Source: Fodinibius sp050117475 (GTDB lineage: Bacteria; Bacteroidota; Rhodothermia; Balneolales; Balneolaceae). Taken from it: a stretch of 32,895 bases of DNA. Each line of letters opens with the position of its first letter. Position 1 is the first letter of the stretch. Below the pieces are notes generated by a model, which searched no databases, was not told the DNA's origin, and saw nothing but the letters and a program-made list of their open reading frames with translations. Of the stretch, positions 15,323 to 24,633 are shown piece after piece. The DNA lies in contig JASFMR010000031.1 in NCBI GenBank assembly GCA_050117475.1, positions 1-32,895 on the forward strand, in the 5' to 3' direction. The translations under genes were made by a program, and so were the position numbers.

Positions 15323-15760
15323 ATGAGACTACTAAAAATAATTCCGCTCTTTATTATGGTATTGGCACTTAGTTCATGTTACCATGCACAAGTTGTGACC
15401 GATGCAAAACCGTCTGACCAAGTGATCGATAAACCGTGGGCATCGAGCTTTGTCTTTGGGCTGGTACCACCGGAAATAGTAACCACAGCAAGCACATGTC
15501 CGAATGGGGTAGCCAAGGTTGAAACAGAGATCTCTTTTTTGAACGGACTGGTTTCCGCAATTACATTCAATATATATACGCCAATGCATATAAAAGTAAC
15601 ATGTGCCGCCGGCTCAGGTATGTCATCACTTGGCACACCTTCAGAAAGGGAAATAACTATCTCTAAGAAATCGACTGGCAAACAAATCATTCAAACCATT
15701 CAAGAGGCATCTGAAAGAGCTGCAAAAACCGGGGAGCCCGTTTTTGTTCAATTTCGATAA
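15323..15760 (+). CDS. Bor-like lipoprotein
   Basis: 145 residues. A lipoprotein signal ends at Cys19 (LALSSC). The core follows the pattern of lambda Bor and relatives: an FVFGLVPP segment, then CPNGVAKVETEISFLNGLVSAITFNIYTP and a final IKVTCA, with two conserved cysteines probably forming a disulfide. In Enterobacteria Bor is linked to serum resistance; nothing here shows that function. A C-terminal extension of about 40 residues (TISKKSTGKQII... VFVQFR) goes beyond classical Bor. It stands alone, with its own terminator. No phage genes surround it. Confidence 0.75.
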   Translation: MRLLKIIPLFIMVLALSSCYHAQVVTDAKPSDQVIDKPWASSFVFGLVPPEIVTTASTCPNGVAKVETEISFLNGLVSAITFNIYTPMHIKVTCAAGSGMSSLGTPSEREITISKKSTGKQIIQTIQEASERAAKTGEPVFVQFR

Positions 15761-15766
15761 ACTAAA

Positions 15767-15794
15767 AAAGGGCAACCGGTTATCGTTGCCCTTT
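15767..15794. terminator. intrinsic terminator after the Bor-like gene
   Basis: AAAGGGCAAC (15767-15776) pairs perfectly with GTTGCCCTTT (15785-15794) around an 8-base loop, starting 7 bp after the stop. An A-run on the left lets it serve the convergent DUF4097 gene as well. Confidence 0.85.
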
Positions 15795-15816
15795 ACAATA
15801 TTACCTCTAATATTTT

Positions 15817-16776
15817 TTAGTTGAATGAAAGAGAGACAGTCCCCCCGGATGTACGGGCGGTAATCATAGGTCCGCCTCCATTAAGTTTGCCATCCACCTC
15901 ATCACGGTCAACTTTACCAGAGAAGTTTTTAAGGTTTGTACTTACATAACTTCCGCGCAGATGTAAATCCAAACCAATATTATCGGGTACCGAAATCCTG
16001 ATATTGCCACCGCTGGTTCTTAAATCAACAGATTCCGCTATGCTTCTCAGATCTGCCGATATACCTCCTCCACTCGTTGATGCTTCGACCGTTCCACTTA
16101 CATTGGCAAGTTCAATGTGACCGCCGCTTGTCTTCACTGACAAACTCCCTTCGGAGTTTCGAACATCAATGTGTCCACCACTGGTACGAGCATCCATGTC
16201 TCCTTGTATATCGTTTATAGAAATATGTCCCCCTGAAGTTCGTGCTTTTATGGTGCCTTTTAGCTCATTCAATTCGAGATGCCCACCACTTGTAGAAATT
16301 TGTTGCTTTCCGGAAAGCCCTTGAACTTTAATATGGCCTCCGCTGGTATCAAGATTCGAACTTATCTCTCGCGGCGTATATACAACAAAAGAGATTGACA
16401 TATTATTACCGCCAAAGAGTTTCCATTTGCTGTGATGTTTGGCAATAGCTCTCACCTGGCTACCGGACTGAGATATATCAATATCCCAGTCTCCAAGATC
16501 AGAATCTTCCGGTAATATATTATGTCCGCTTTTGCGAACGTACATTTCAACCCGAACCGTATTCGTTGACGAACCCTTGACTTCAATATGGCCGCCCGAG
16601 GTCTCAACTTTTAGCTGCCCGGAGCCGCTAAGCTGGAAGGATTCCACCCGGTAGGGTTCGCCTTGCATTAATACTTTGGGTGTTGCTTTTGCTGGAATTA
16701 ATAATAATAGCGTGAGAAACAAAGAAAGTGTTAAGCCTGCTGCTACCTTAATCAGGTACAATTTTCGTGATGTCAT
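15817..16776 (-). CDS. secreted DUF4097 repeat protein
   Basis: 319 residues from the ATG at 16776, chosen because AGGAGA precedes it; a longer frame to 16851 lacks this. A signal peptide with a long hydrophobic stretch ends near LLLIPAKA. The mature part is built from nine TSGG repeats of the form [VLIAS]-x-TSGGHI-x-[VLI], spaced mostly 15-20 residues apart and ending in RTSGGTVSLSF. This is the DUF4097 pattern, expected to form a right-handed beta-helix or solenoid with one TSGGH per turn. Function is unknown; DUF4097 proteins are often near anti-sigma factors and envelope-stress genes, but none is visible here. The regular His may bind metal on the solenoid face. Confidence 0.85.
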   Translation of the reverse strand: MTSRKLYLIKVAAGLTLSLFLTLLLLIPAKATPKVLMQGEPYRVESFQLSGSGQLKVETSGGHIEVKGSSTNTVRVEMYVRKSGHNILPEDSDLGDWDIDISQSGSQVRAIAKHHSKWKLFGGNNMSISFVVYTPREISSNLDTSGGHIKVQGLSGKQQISTSGGHLELNELKGTIKARTSGGHISINDIQGDMDARTSGGHIDVRNSEGSLSVKTSGGHIELANVSGTVEASTSGGGISADLRSIAESVDLRTSGGNIRISVPDNIGLDLHLRGSYVSTNLKNFSGKVDRDEVDGKLNGGGPMITARTSGGTVSLSFN

Positions 16777-16930
16777 AATATCTCCTGGTTTTTTACCCGT
16801 TTTAACAATCAAGCTGTACGAGCAATAGGAAAAAGTGTTTCGCTTAAACATTTAAAAATATGAAGGTAGGAGAGATGCAATCAATTCATTATTTTCAGAC
16901 AGCTCCTAAAAAGATAAAATATCATTTGCT

Positions 16931-17782
16931 ATGAAATTACCTTTTGTTCTTGCTAAACGTTTTGTTGCCGGTGAATCTTTTGAGCAGGCAGTCCCTAAAG
17001 TCGAACTACTTAATCAGAAAGATATCAAGATAACCCTTGATCTGCTCGGAGAAAATGTTGAAGATCGTAAAATGGCAGATGATACCGTCGACAGCTACAT
17101 AGATTTGCTTAAAAGCATTAATCAAGCGGGACTGGAAAGTACTATTTCTATCAAGTTGACAATGATGGGACTGGACATCGACCAATCCTACTGCCGTGAC
17201 AATCTTTTTAAACTATTGGAAACCGCTCGTGATAATGACCAATTTGTCCGGATAGATATGGAAGGATCGGACTATACTCAGCAGACCATTGATTTATATA
17301 AAGACGCTTTTAAAGAATATGGAAAGCATGTCGGTCTCGTTATACAGGCTTACCTCCACCGGACCAAGGACGATATTAAAGAACTGGCAGAGATGGGGGC
17401 AGACATTCGTCTCTGCAAAGGTGCTTACAAGGAGCCGGAACGTATCGCCCTGCAAAACATGCCTGCCATTCGCGAAGCTTATAAAGAGTATGCCAAAATC
17501 CTTTTTGAAAAAACAACCTACCCCCGTATTGCCACACATGACGATGAGCTGATCAACTGGACAAAAAAATACACTGAGAAAAACAAGATTGGCAAAGCCC
17601 GTTTTGAATTTCAAATGTTGTATGGGTTACGACAGGAAACAATGGAAGAATTAACGGCAAACGGCTACAATACCAGGATCTATGTACCCTTCGGGACAAT
17701 GTGGTTTCCCTATTTTAAACGCCGCCTTATGGAACGAAAAGAAAACATTTGGTTTGTGTTATCTACGATGTTCCAAAAATAA
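16931..17782 (+). CDS. proline dehydrogenase
   Basis: FAD enzyme for the first step of proline breakdown, proline to pyrroline-5-carboxylate, feeding electrons to quinone. The 283 residues match the short, stand-alone ProDH form. Family motifs: a TIM barrel with SIKLTMMGLDID, RIDMEGSDYT, VGLVIQAYLHRT, DIRLCKGAYKEP, RIATHDDELI, FEFQMLYGLR and RIYVPFGTMWFPYFKRRLMER. The Arg-Arg and Tyr near the end contact proline in known structures. The partner P5C dehydrogenase is not next to it. A weak CCAATA/TATTGG hairpin (17786-17807) follows the stop. Confidence 0.93.
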   Translation: MKLPFVLAKRFVAGESFEQAVPKVELLNQKDIKITLDLLGENVEDRKMADDTVDSYIDLLKSINQAGLESTISIKLTMMGLDIDQSYCRDNLFKLLETARDNDQFVRIDMEGSDYTQQTIDLYKDAFKEYGKHVGLVIQAYLHRTKDDIKELAEMGADIRLCKGAYKEPERIALQNMPAIREAYKEYAKILFEKTTYPRIATHDDELINWTKKYTEKNKIGKARFEFQMLYGLRQETMEELTANGYNTRIYVPFGTMWFPYFKRRLMERKENIWFVLSTMFQK

Positions 17783-17963
17783 CTCCCAATATATTGACAA
17801 GTATTGGATTATCGTGTTACCCAATCGGAACCAAGATTATCAGCAGGTAGCTATTGGAACTGATTGCATTTTGCCCCCTAACCGACATTTTGTGATAGTC
17901 ACTTTTATTTTGTTTGCTTGCTATAAAGTTTAAATCCTTCATTCATTTCTATAAGCACAAAAG

Positions 17964-20180
17964 GTGGGGCTTTTTCTACATAACCTGTCGCTCACACTTT
18001 TTATCTTTTCCCTTTCCCTTTTGCCCCTTACTTTTAGCTTAATGAAACATCAGGCCTATTCTTATCAAAGACTCTTAATTCCACTATTCCTGGGGGTTAT
18101 ATTACTATTTATTCCCCTGGTAGGCGACTTTCACATAGAGTCGGCAGTTCTCGTTTCGCTATTCGGATGTTTTTGGGCGGGAATCCGGGGAAGTCAACCC
18201 ATTTCAAAACATAATGACTTCTATTCGGCGCTCTATCTTGCCGGTTATCTCTATTTGTTGGGGATACCCCTGTTACTTTATGCACTGTTAACCGCGTGTT
18301 TTAGTATTGACGGACTTGCTTACTGGCTTCTTTTCCCTCTTCCAAGTGTTTACTTTGGCTATGCCATTGGCAGGCTTCTCAGAATGTGGCAAATCCCATA
18401 TCACCGGCTAATTACTATACTAATATTACTCGCAGTTGCTGTCGGGATTTTTCTTTATGAATTTTTGACCTTTCCGCAGGTTTATTTCTTCAATCATGTA
18501 TGGGGGGGCTGGGCCGGCCCTATTTATGACGAAGCGATACAAATAAATTCAGCCACTATCTTTTTTCGCCTGCTCACTGTAATGTGGGCCGTATTTTTAT
18601 GGCACCTGCCTACAATCAAAGGCGATCGATACTCAAAATGGATAGTACTCCTCTTTGCGATTTCACTCCTCTTCGGATATGCTCACCTGACGACTTTTGG
18701 AGTGATTTCTCCGCGTAGTTACATACAGAGCGTGCTGGGTGGCCACAAATCAACCGAACATTTCAAACTTTATTATGATCGGAACCTTTACAGTCAGCAT
18801 GAAATTAACCTGTTGGCCAAAGAACATGAATTCTATTATCAACAAATCTCCCAAAAACTAAACCTACCAAGGCGCGATTCGACTAATAAAATCGAGAGCT
18901 ACCTCTATGGTCATGCCTGGCAGAAGAAAGTACTGGTAGGTGCAAAATTCACCAGTTATGTTCCGGTTTGGCAAAAACAGGATCAGCTTCACATTGCTAA
19001 ACAGCAGCTTGATGGCAGCCTTGAGCATGAACTCGTTCACGTGATGGCTAAACAATTCGGCAACCGGCTTTTTCATGCGAGCTGGAGCACAGGACTCATT
19101 GAAGGCCTTGCCGTAGCTATAGAAGGCGGATCTTCCGCCACCTCAACTATTGATCAGATTGTTGTTTCCGAAAGACCCTATCCCGCTGCACAAGAACTTA
19201 AGCAAGCTTTCTCGCCCTGGGGATTTTATAGCGGACGATCTGGCGTAAACTATATCACCAGTGGGTCTTTTGTACGTTACCTGATGAAAAATTATCCGGT
19301 TTCCTCTCTTAAAGAGGCATACCGAAGCGGAGATATTGCACAAGCTTACTCTGCCGATTGGCAATCGTTAACCCAAGGGTGGCATTCCCACCTGGATTCT
19401 GTCAGCATTGATTCCGTAGATAAAAACATTGCCCATCGTATATTTTCCATCCCTTCTCTTTTTGAGCAAAAATGCCCGCATGTTGTTTCGGATTTTGCCA
19501 GAGCTTGGGATCAGTACCATTTTTATCAGGCTGACCGTGATTCAGCCCGTGCCTTAACTGCACTGGATCATGCACTGACAGTGGCAGATAGCCTGGCTCC
19601 CATTAAAGCAGAATGGAGTTTCCAGCATCTTCAGTCAGGAGATATTGAAAAAGTAGAAAATGTTGCCAATTTACAAGACACAACTGTGGATTTACAGCTT
19701 CTATATGCTGATGCCTTCGCTATGGACGGCGATTGGAAACAAGCCCTATCACATGTTAGCAGGGCCAAACAACTTTATGCCATCCACCCTGACTCGCTGA
19801 AAGCCCCGGCCCTGGCAACACGATTGAATCGCAGGCAATGGGAAATTTATATAGCTATGACATATAAGGATATACTACCCGATTCCACTACATTTGCAAA
19901 AGCATATTACCGAACTAAAATCCGAAGCCTGAGAAAAGCCATTAAACAGGAAGGATGGGTGAGATTCAGGGCATATGCCCGGCAGTTAATATCTATGCCA
20001 CTTCATCAGCGGTACTTTGATGATTACCAAAGACTGATTCACCAGCTGGCTTTTCTGAGAGCATTTACAATAAGCCAAGATTGGATTAACAAAGTGGCTA
20101 CTTTGCCGCTTCGATCCCGATATCAAGAGCGGCTGACCAAAGAACAAAAATGGCTTATTTTTTTGAAAACAGAAAAATGA
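17964..20180 (+). CDS. membrane-tethered zinc metallopeptidase-like protein with helical C-terminal region
   Basis: 738 residues starting at a GTG; an in-frame stop lies four codons before it, so no earlier start is possible. The first about 250 residues form seven or so hydrophobic helices. A periplasmic or cytoplasmic domain follows with HELVH at residues 355-359 and a likely third zinc ligand Glu380 in GLIEGLAVAIE, the gluzincin arrangement of the peptidase MA clan. The last about 250 residues are helix-rich and look TPR-like (ARALTALDHALTVADSL, LYADAFAMDGDWKQAL). I know no named family with this order. Substrate unknown. It stands alone between proline dehydrogenase and the YCII gene. Confidence 0.7.
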   Translation: MGLFLHNLSLTLFIFSLSLLPLTFSLMKHQAYSYQRLLIPLFLGVILLFIPLVGDFHIESAVLVSLFGCFWAGIRGSQPISKHNDFYSALYLAGYLYLLGIPLLLYALLTACFSIDGLAYWLLFPLPSVYFGYAIGRLLRMWQIPYHRLITILILLAVAVGIFLYEFLTFPQVYFFNHVWGGWAGPIYDEAIQINSATIFFRLLTVMWAVFLWHLPTIKGDRYSKWIVLLFAISLLFGYAHLTTFGVISPRSYIQSVLGGHKSTEHFKLYYDRNLYSQHEINLLAKEHEFYYQQISQKLNLPRRDSTNKIESYLYGHAWQKKVLVGAKFTSYVPVWQKQDQLHIAKQQLDGSLEHELVHVMAKQFGNRLFHASWSTGLIEGLAVAIEGGSSATSTIDQIVVSERPYPAAQELKQAFSPWGFYSGRSGVNYITSGSFVRYLMKNYPVSSLKEAYRSGDIAQAYSADWQSLTQGWHSHLDSVSIDSVDKNIAHRIFSIPSLFEQKCPHVVSDFARAWDQYHFYQADRDSARALTALDHALTVADSLAPIKAEWSFQHLQSGDIEKVENVANLQDTTVDLQLLYADAFAMDGDWKQALSHVSRAKQLYAIHPDSLKAPALATRLNRRQWEIYIAMTYKDILPDSTTFAKAYYRTKIRSLRKAIKQEGWVRFRAYARQLISMPLHQRYFDDYQRLIHQLAFLRAFTISQDWINKVATLPLRSRYQERLTKEQKWLIFLKTEK

Positions 20181-20341
20181 AAAGGCTGGGAAATCAAATT
20201 TTTGTTCATTTTATTAAAATAACAACATCAAAACTAAAGCACCCTGATTTTTATTACTAATTCGGTTAGCAGTATATGGAAACAGATTTTGAATAGGGTT
20301 TCGAGATAAATAGATTAAAATTCATTTAAATCCCACCAGCC

Positions 20342-20770
20342 ATGAAGAAAATTTCTTTGTTTTTTATTGGACTTTTTTGGGCTTCGGCTTTGTTTGCACA
20401 ACAAATAGACAGTACTTCTGCCCAACAACCTGAAACGTTTAACATGCAATGGGGCGATTCCACTTATGTGATGCAAAAATATTTTGTGGTTTTTCTAACG
20501 GCAGGCCCAAATCGATCTCAGTCGGAAGAGGAAAAAGCCGAGATTCAGAAACAACATTTGGCCCATTTAAATAATCTTTATGAAATGAAGAAAACCAGCA
20601 TTACGGGTCCATTTGACGATAACGACGACATCCTCGGCATGGTAATCTTCAATACTGCCACCAAGGAAGAAGCAAAAAAGTTAGCAGAACAAGACCCTGC
20701 TGTCAAGGCAGGCCGGCTGCTGGTAGAAGTTCATCCATTTTGGAGTGCCAAAGGAATGACATTACGATAA
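20342..20770 (+). CDS. secreted YCII-domain protein
   Basis: 142 residues with a signal peptide (about 1-19, LFAQ). The mature part has the YCII pattern: YFVVFLTAGPNR, a helix containing QKQHLAHL, ITGPF, and the C-terminal AEQDPAVKAGRLLVEVHPFW. YCII domains adopt a small ferredoxin-like fold; this His and the DP-A motif are typical. An exported form is common in Bacteroidota-like organisms and its role is unknown. It precedes the ferritin gene by 22 bp and may share its transcript. Confidence 0.8.
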   Translation: MKKISLFFIGLFWASALFAQQIDSTSAQQPETFNMQWGDSTYVMQKYFVVFLTAGPNRSQSEEEKAEIQKQHLAHLNNLYEMKKTSITGPFDDNDDILGMVIFNTATKEEAKKLAEQDPAVKAGRLLVEVHPFWSAKGMTLR

Positions 20771-20792
20771 TCGAAATTAAAAGATAATTAAT

Positions 20793-21317
20793 ATGATTAA
20801 GCAAAAATTACAGGACGAGGTAAACGATCAAATTCAGGCGGAATTCCAATCCGGATGGCTATACCTGGCATTTGCCGCTTGGTTCGAGGAAAAAAACCTG
20901 GAAGGATTTGCCAACTGGATGAGACAACAATGGCAAGAAGAGCAAGCCCATGGAATGAAATTCTACAATCATTTATTACGCCGTGATGGGAAGGTTGAAC
21001 TCAAGGATTTAGAGAAACCGTCTTTTACCGCAGATTCGCCAACCGATATTTTTAAGCAAACCCTCGAACACGAACGATATATTACTAAGCGAATCCATCA
21101 GCTGTATGATTTGGCTGAAAAAGAGGGAGATCATCCTCTGAAAACCCTGCTTCACTGGTTTATTGATGAACAGGTAGAAGAAGAAGAAAACGTCTCTGCC
21201 ATTTTGGATCGTCTTAAGCTGATTGGCGACGACGGGGGTAGTCTTTACCTTCTTGATCGTGAACTTGCCGGGCGAGATAAAGCAGGAGAAAGTGAAAACC
21301 CGGGTAATGAAAAATAA
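20793..21317 (+). CDS. ferritin (bacterial non-haem type)
   Basis: Iron-storage protein forming 24-subunit shells. Its 174 residues align throughout with E. coli FtnA. Ferroxidase residues are preserved: Glu in QIQAEFQSGWLY, Glu and His in WQEEQAH, Glu in EHERYIT and Gln in DEQVEEE. The C-terminal LYLLDREL is also typical. Its stop lies 2 bp before the DUF3267 start, so those two are co-transcribed. The tail after residue 160 is hydrophilic and probably disordered. Confidence 0.93.
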   Translation: MIKQKLQDEVNDQIQAEFQSGWLYLAFAAWFEEKNLEGFANWMRQQWQEEQAHGMKFYNHLLRRDGKVELKDLEKPSFTADSPTDIFKQTLEHERYITKRIHQLYDLAEKEGDHPLKTLLHWFIDEQVEEEENVSAILDRLKLIGDDGGSLYLLDRELAGRDKAGESENPGNEK

Positions 21318-21319
21318 CT

Positions 21320-21859
21320 GTGGCTCGTAACTTCACCTTAACATTTGCCAGGGCCAATGCCTATGCGTTGGCCTTGGTTATTCCAATACTCATATTCTAC
21401 CTTGTACCTTACGGAGGTATTTACGGATGGAAATCCATGGTTTCCGATTTACTGCTGTTCTTTACTAACATCCCTCTTCTGCTGGGCAGCTTCATTGTCG
21501 GTACGGCTTTCCACGAGCTCATCCATGCCATCAGCTGGTCCTTATTCGACGGAATACCCTGGAAGAAAGTTCATTTCGGTTTCAAATGGAGTACATTTAC
21601 CCCTTATGTCCATTGTCCGGAACCGGTTGAAGTTACCAATTATAGATGGGGCGTAGCCATGCCTGGCATTGTACTGGGGCTGCTTCCCTACCTTTTCGCT
21701 TTGATTTTGCAAAATGGCTGGCTACTGGGTTTTGGGCTCTTCTTTACCCTTGCCGCAAGCGGGGATCTCCTTATTTTATGGCTCCTCAAAAATGTCCCAT
21801 CAGGGACACTTGTTCAAGACCATCCGGATTTGGTAGGTTGCCGCGTTTTTGGGGAATAG
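21320..21859 (+). CDS. DUF3267 membrane metalloprotease-like protein
   Basis: 179 residues starting at GTG directly after the ferritin stop. Four or five hydrophobic helices are seen. Helix two ends in GTAFHELIHAISW, an HExxH zinc-type motif, followed by WKKVHFGFKWSTFTPYVHCPEPV, the DUF3267 signature, and MPGIVLGLLPYLFAL. The layout recalls small site-2-protease-like membrane proteins but no substrate is known. Linkage to ferritin by a 2-bp gap is notable. Confidence 0.85.
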   Translation: MARNFTLTFARANAYALALVIPILIFYLVPYGGIYGWKSMVSDLLLFFTNIPLLLGSFIVGTAFHELIHAISWSLFDGIPWKKVHFGFKWSTFTPYVHCPEPVEVTNYRWGVAMPGIVLGLLPYLFALILQNGWLLGFGLFFTLAASGDLLILWLLKNVPSGTLVQDHPDLVGCRVFGE

Positions 21860-21903
21860 GACGATATTTAGGCAGATAAACGAATTTAAATCGAATACGA
21901 TCG

Positions 21904-22515
21904 ATGGTTGAGAAAAAGTCAACAAATACCAATAAATGGAAGCGATGGCTTATTGAGTATTCTGTTATAATGGGGATCATCCTGCTACTCTACAGTACCG
22001 GTTATTATGTAGAAGTTGTCGGTCGATTGCAACAAATAGTATTATGGACCGGGATTATTCAACCCGATTTAGAGCAGCCTGTCGACATACATCCCGCGGC
22101 TGATTTAAAGATGCCAATGATCTCCCTGTCCGGGGAAAAAACGAACCTGTATGATTACCGTGGAAAGATCATATTTCTGAATTTCTGGGCCACTTGGTGT
22201 CCCCCTTGCGTTGCAGAAATGCCAGATATTCAATCATTATACCAATCTTATAAGGACCAACAGAATATAACATTCCTGATGGTTTCCGTGGACCAGGATG
22301 CAGACAAAGCCAAACAATTCATCAGGCGAAAGGGGTTCACGTTTCCTGTTTTTATAATTAATGGCCTACCACCCGCTGCCTTACGGCCTTCGGTTATTCC
22401 CTCCACTTTCGTTATTGGCAAGGATGGACATCTAGTTCTCAGGCGCAGAGGAATGGCGAAATATAACACTGAAAGATTTAAAACCTTTCTCGACTCCCTG
22501 ATGGCCACCCATTAG
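21904..22515 (+). CDS. membrane-anchored TlpA-like thioredoxin
   Basis: 203 residues. One N-terminal hydrophobic helix (about 17-36) anchors a periplasmic thioredoxin-like domain. The redox motif WCPPC has cysteines at 99 and 102 within NFWATWCPPCVAEMP. The cis-Pro loop is seen in VIPSTFVIGKDG. This is the TlpA/ResA type that reduces or transfers disulfides, for example in cytochrome c or copper-protein maturation. The 44-bp gap after DUF3267 allows an operon. Confidence 0.9.
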   Translation: MVEKKSTNTNKWKRWLIEYSVIMGIILLLYSTGYYVEVVGRLQQIVLWTGIIQPDLEQPVDIHPAADLKMPMISLSGEKTNLYDYRGKIIFLNFWATWCPPCVAEMPDIQSLYQSYKDQQNITFLMVSVDQDADKAKQFIRRKGFTFPVFIINGLPPAALRPSVIPSTFVIGKDGHLVLRRRGMAKYNTERFKTFLDSLMATH

Positions 22516-22649
22516 CATTGGTTTCATATTAGGCGTAAGGATATAATCAATTGAGTAAAAAATACTTTCTTTTACAGAAATTTTGAAACTATTATTGTAC
22601 TCTTCCCGTGCACGAGATGACTTTAACTCTTCAAATAAAACTGAAAATA

Positions 22650-24527
22650 ATGCGCATACTTTCTCTTTTAATGTTCTGCACACTGCTTTTTTCCAATGTG
22701 CAGGCCCAGGATTTATACCATCCCAGAAAATTGAAGATGGCATATGAAAACGGCACGCGCTCGTTTGACGGAACACCCGGAAAGAATTACTGGCAAAATA
22801 CTGGTGATTATGTCATTAATACCACCGCCACTCCCCCCAACCGGACCGTCAAAGGATCCGAACAAATAACCTATTTCAACAACAGTCCGGACAGCCTAAA
22901 ATTTCTTGTTTTTAAACTTTTCCTGAACAATCACAAGCCGGGCGCCCCACGCAATCATGGCATTTCAAAGGATTTTATTACATCCGGGGTACATATCGAT
23001 TCTCTCTCCATTAACGGTGAGGACCAAAACTGGAAAGAGACCTCACGATATTTTACCTGGCAACCACTTAAGTTACCAGCATCTCTGGCCCCGGGCGATT
23101 CTGTTCGGCTCTCTATCGACTGGCATTATCAAATTTCGCTTCGTGCCGGACGAGAAGGTATGATTGATTCCACCACTTATTACCTGGCTTATTTCTATCC
23201 CAGGGTAGCCGTATATGATGATTACAATGGCTGGGATAGGATGAACTTTGCCGGATCACAGGAATTTTACAGCGATTTTAACAATTATACAGTCAATATT
23301 TCTGTCCCCAAAAATTATATTGTTTGGGGAACTGGCACGCTTGAAAATCCCGGAAAAGTTCTGCAACCGGATGCCCTTCAACGTTACAAAAAGTCGATGG
23401 CTTCGGATCAAACCATTCACGTTGCAACCCTGGAGCAGGTCAAATCAGGAAAGATAACGGCACAAGACAGCATGAACACCTGGACTTTCCGGGCCAGTAA
23501 TATTCCCGATATGGCATTTGGCCTAAGTAATCACTTTGTCTGGGATGCGGCCAGTGTTGTAGTAGATGATGAAACAAATCGACGGGCCGGCGTACAGGCA
23601 GCCTATAACGATACTTCTGCCGACTATCATCAGATGGTAAACTATGGCAGGCATGCATTGGACTGGTTTTCTCATAAATGGCCGGAAGTACCCTACCCCT
23701 ACGAAAAAACTACGGTGTTCCAGGGAGGTGCCGGAATGGAATATCCCATGATGGCTAACGATGCTGCTTATACCGATTCGGTTTTTTCCCGCTTCGTGGC
23801 CGAACATGAAATTGCACATACCTATTTTCCCTTTTATATGGGAATTAACGAAAGCCGCTATGCTTTTATGGATGAAGGTTGGGCCACCACCCTGGAGTAT
23901 TTAATAGGGCAACAGGATTTGGGTCATGAAAAGGCCGAAAAATTCTTCCAGCAGTTCAGAATAAGCCAATGGATTCATGACCCGTCTACCATAGAAGATC
24001 TGCCAATTATCACACCGGCGGATATGTTAAAAGGGGCAGCCTACGGTAACAATGCCTATGGAAAAGCAGCCCTTGGATACCTGGCTCTGAAAGACTTGCT
24101 GGGAGATCAGCTTTTTAAGAAATGCCTTCATACATACATGGACCGCTGGCATGGAAAACATCCCACCCCCTGGGATTTCTTCTATAGCTTTAATGATGCC
24201 GCCGGACAAAATCTGAATTGGTTCTGGAACAGCTGGTATTTTGATAACAGTTATATTGATCTGGCGATCGTACATGTCAGAGATTCCCGGAGAAAAATTA
24301 CGGTCTCTCTGAAAAATATTGGCGGAATGCCGGCCCCTGTTAATATGAGAATAACTTATGATGATGGCAGTACTGAGATGCTACACCAAACACCTGAAAT
24401 CTGGAAAGCAAATATCAAAAAGGCAACTGTTACTGTGAAAACCAGAAAAGACGTAGCTAGTGTAGAACTGGACGGTGGAATCTGGATGGATGCTAATGTC
24501 AGCAATAATTTATGGAGCAATAAATAA
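22650..24527 (+). CDS. M1-family metallopeptidase (secreted)
   Basis: Zinc aminopeptidase-type enzyme. The ATG at 22650 is preferred because it begins a clean signal peptide (MRILSLLMFCTLLFSNVQAQ); a GTG at 22608 and an ATG at 22617 would put a hydrophilic leader in front. With this start the zinc motif is HEIAH at 386-390, followed 18 residues later by Glu409, the M1 spacing. The exopeptidase loop reads GAGMEYP in place of the usual GAMEN. The region before is a beta-sandwich (NYTVNISVPKNYIVWGTG). It has no ERAP-like C-terminal domain. A strong terminator follows. Confidence 0.9.
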   Translation: MRILSLLMFCTLLFSNVQAQDLYHPRKLKMAYENGTRSFDGTPGKNYWQNTGDYVINTTATPPNRTVKGSEQITYFNNSPDSLKFLVFKLFLNNHKPGAPRNHGISKDFITSGVHIDSLSINGEDQNWKETSRYFTWQPLKLPASLAPGDSVRLSIDWHYQISLRAGREGMIDSTTYYLAYFYPRVAVYDDYNGWDRMNFAGSQEFYSDFNNYTVNISVPKNYIVWGTGTLENPGKVLQPDALQRYKKSMASDQTIHVATLEQVKSGKITAQDSMNTWTFRASNIPDMAFGLSNHFVWDAASVVVDDETNRRAGVQAAYNDTSADYHQMVNYGRHALDWFSHKWPEVPYPYEKTTVFQGGAGMEYPMMANDAAYTDSVFSRFVAEHEIAHTYFPFYMGINESRYAFMDEGWATTLEYLIGQQDLGHEKAEKFFQQFRISQWIHDPSTIEDLPIITPADMLKGAAYGNNAYGKAALGYLALKDLLGDQLFKKCLHTYMDRWHGKHPTPWDFFYSFNDAAGQNLNWFWNSWYFDNSYIDLAIVHVRDSRRKITVSLKNIGGMPAPVNMRITYDDGSTEMLHQTPEIWKANIKKATVTVKTRKDVASVELDGGIWMDANVSNNLWSNK

Positions 24528-24547
24528 CAGTTTCTTTTAACCCTATT

Positions 24548-24578
24548 AAGGCAGAATTCGGATTTCGGATTCTGCCTT
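24548..24578 (+). terminator. intrinsic terminator after the M1 peptidase gene
   Basis: AAGGCAGAAT (24548-24557) pairs with ATTCTGCCTT (24569-24578). The stem can be extended by T-G, C-G and G-C pairs around a GATTT loop, and TTTT follows. Confidence 0.88.
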
Positions 24579-24633
24579 TTAAATTCCGGGAGGATAATGT
24601 CATTTGAATAAAGCCTACCTTTAAACCGCTGTA

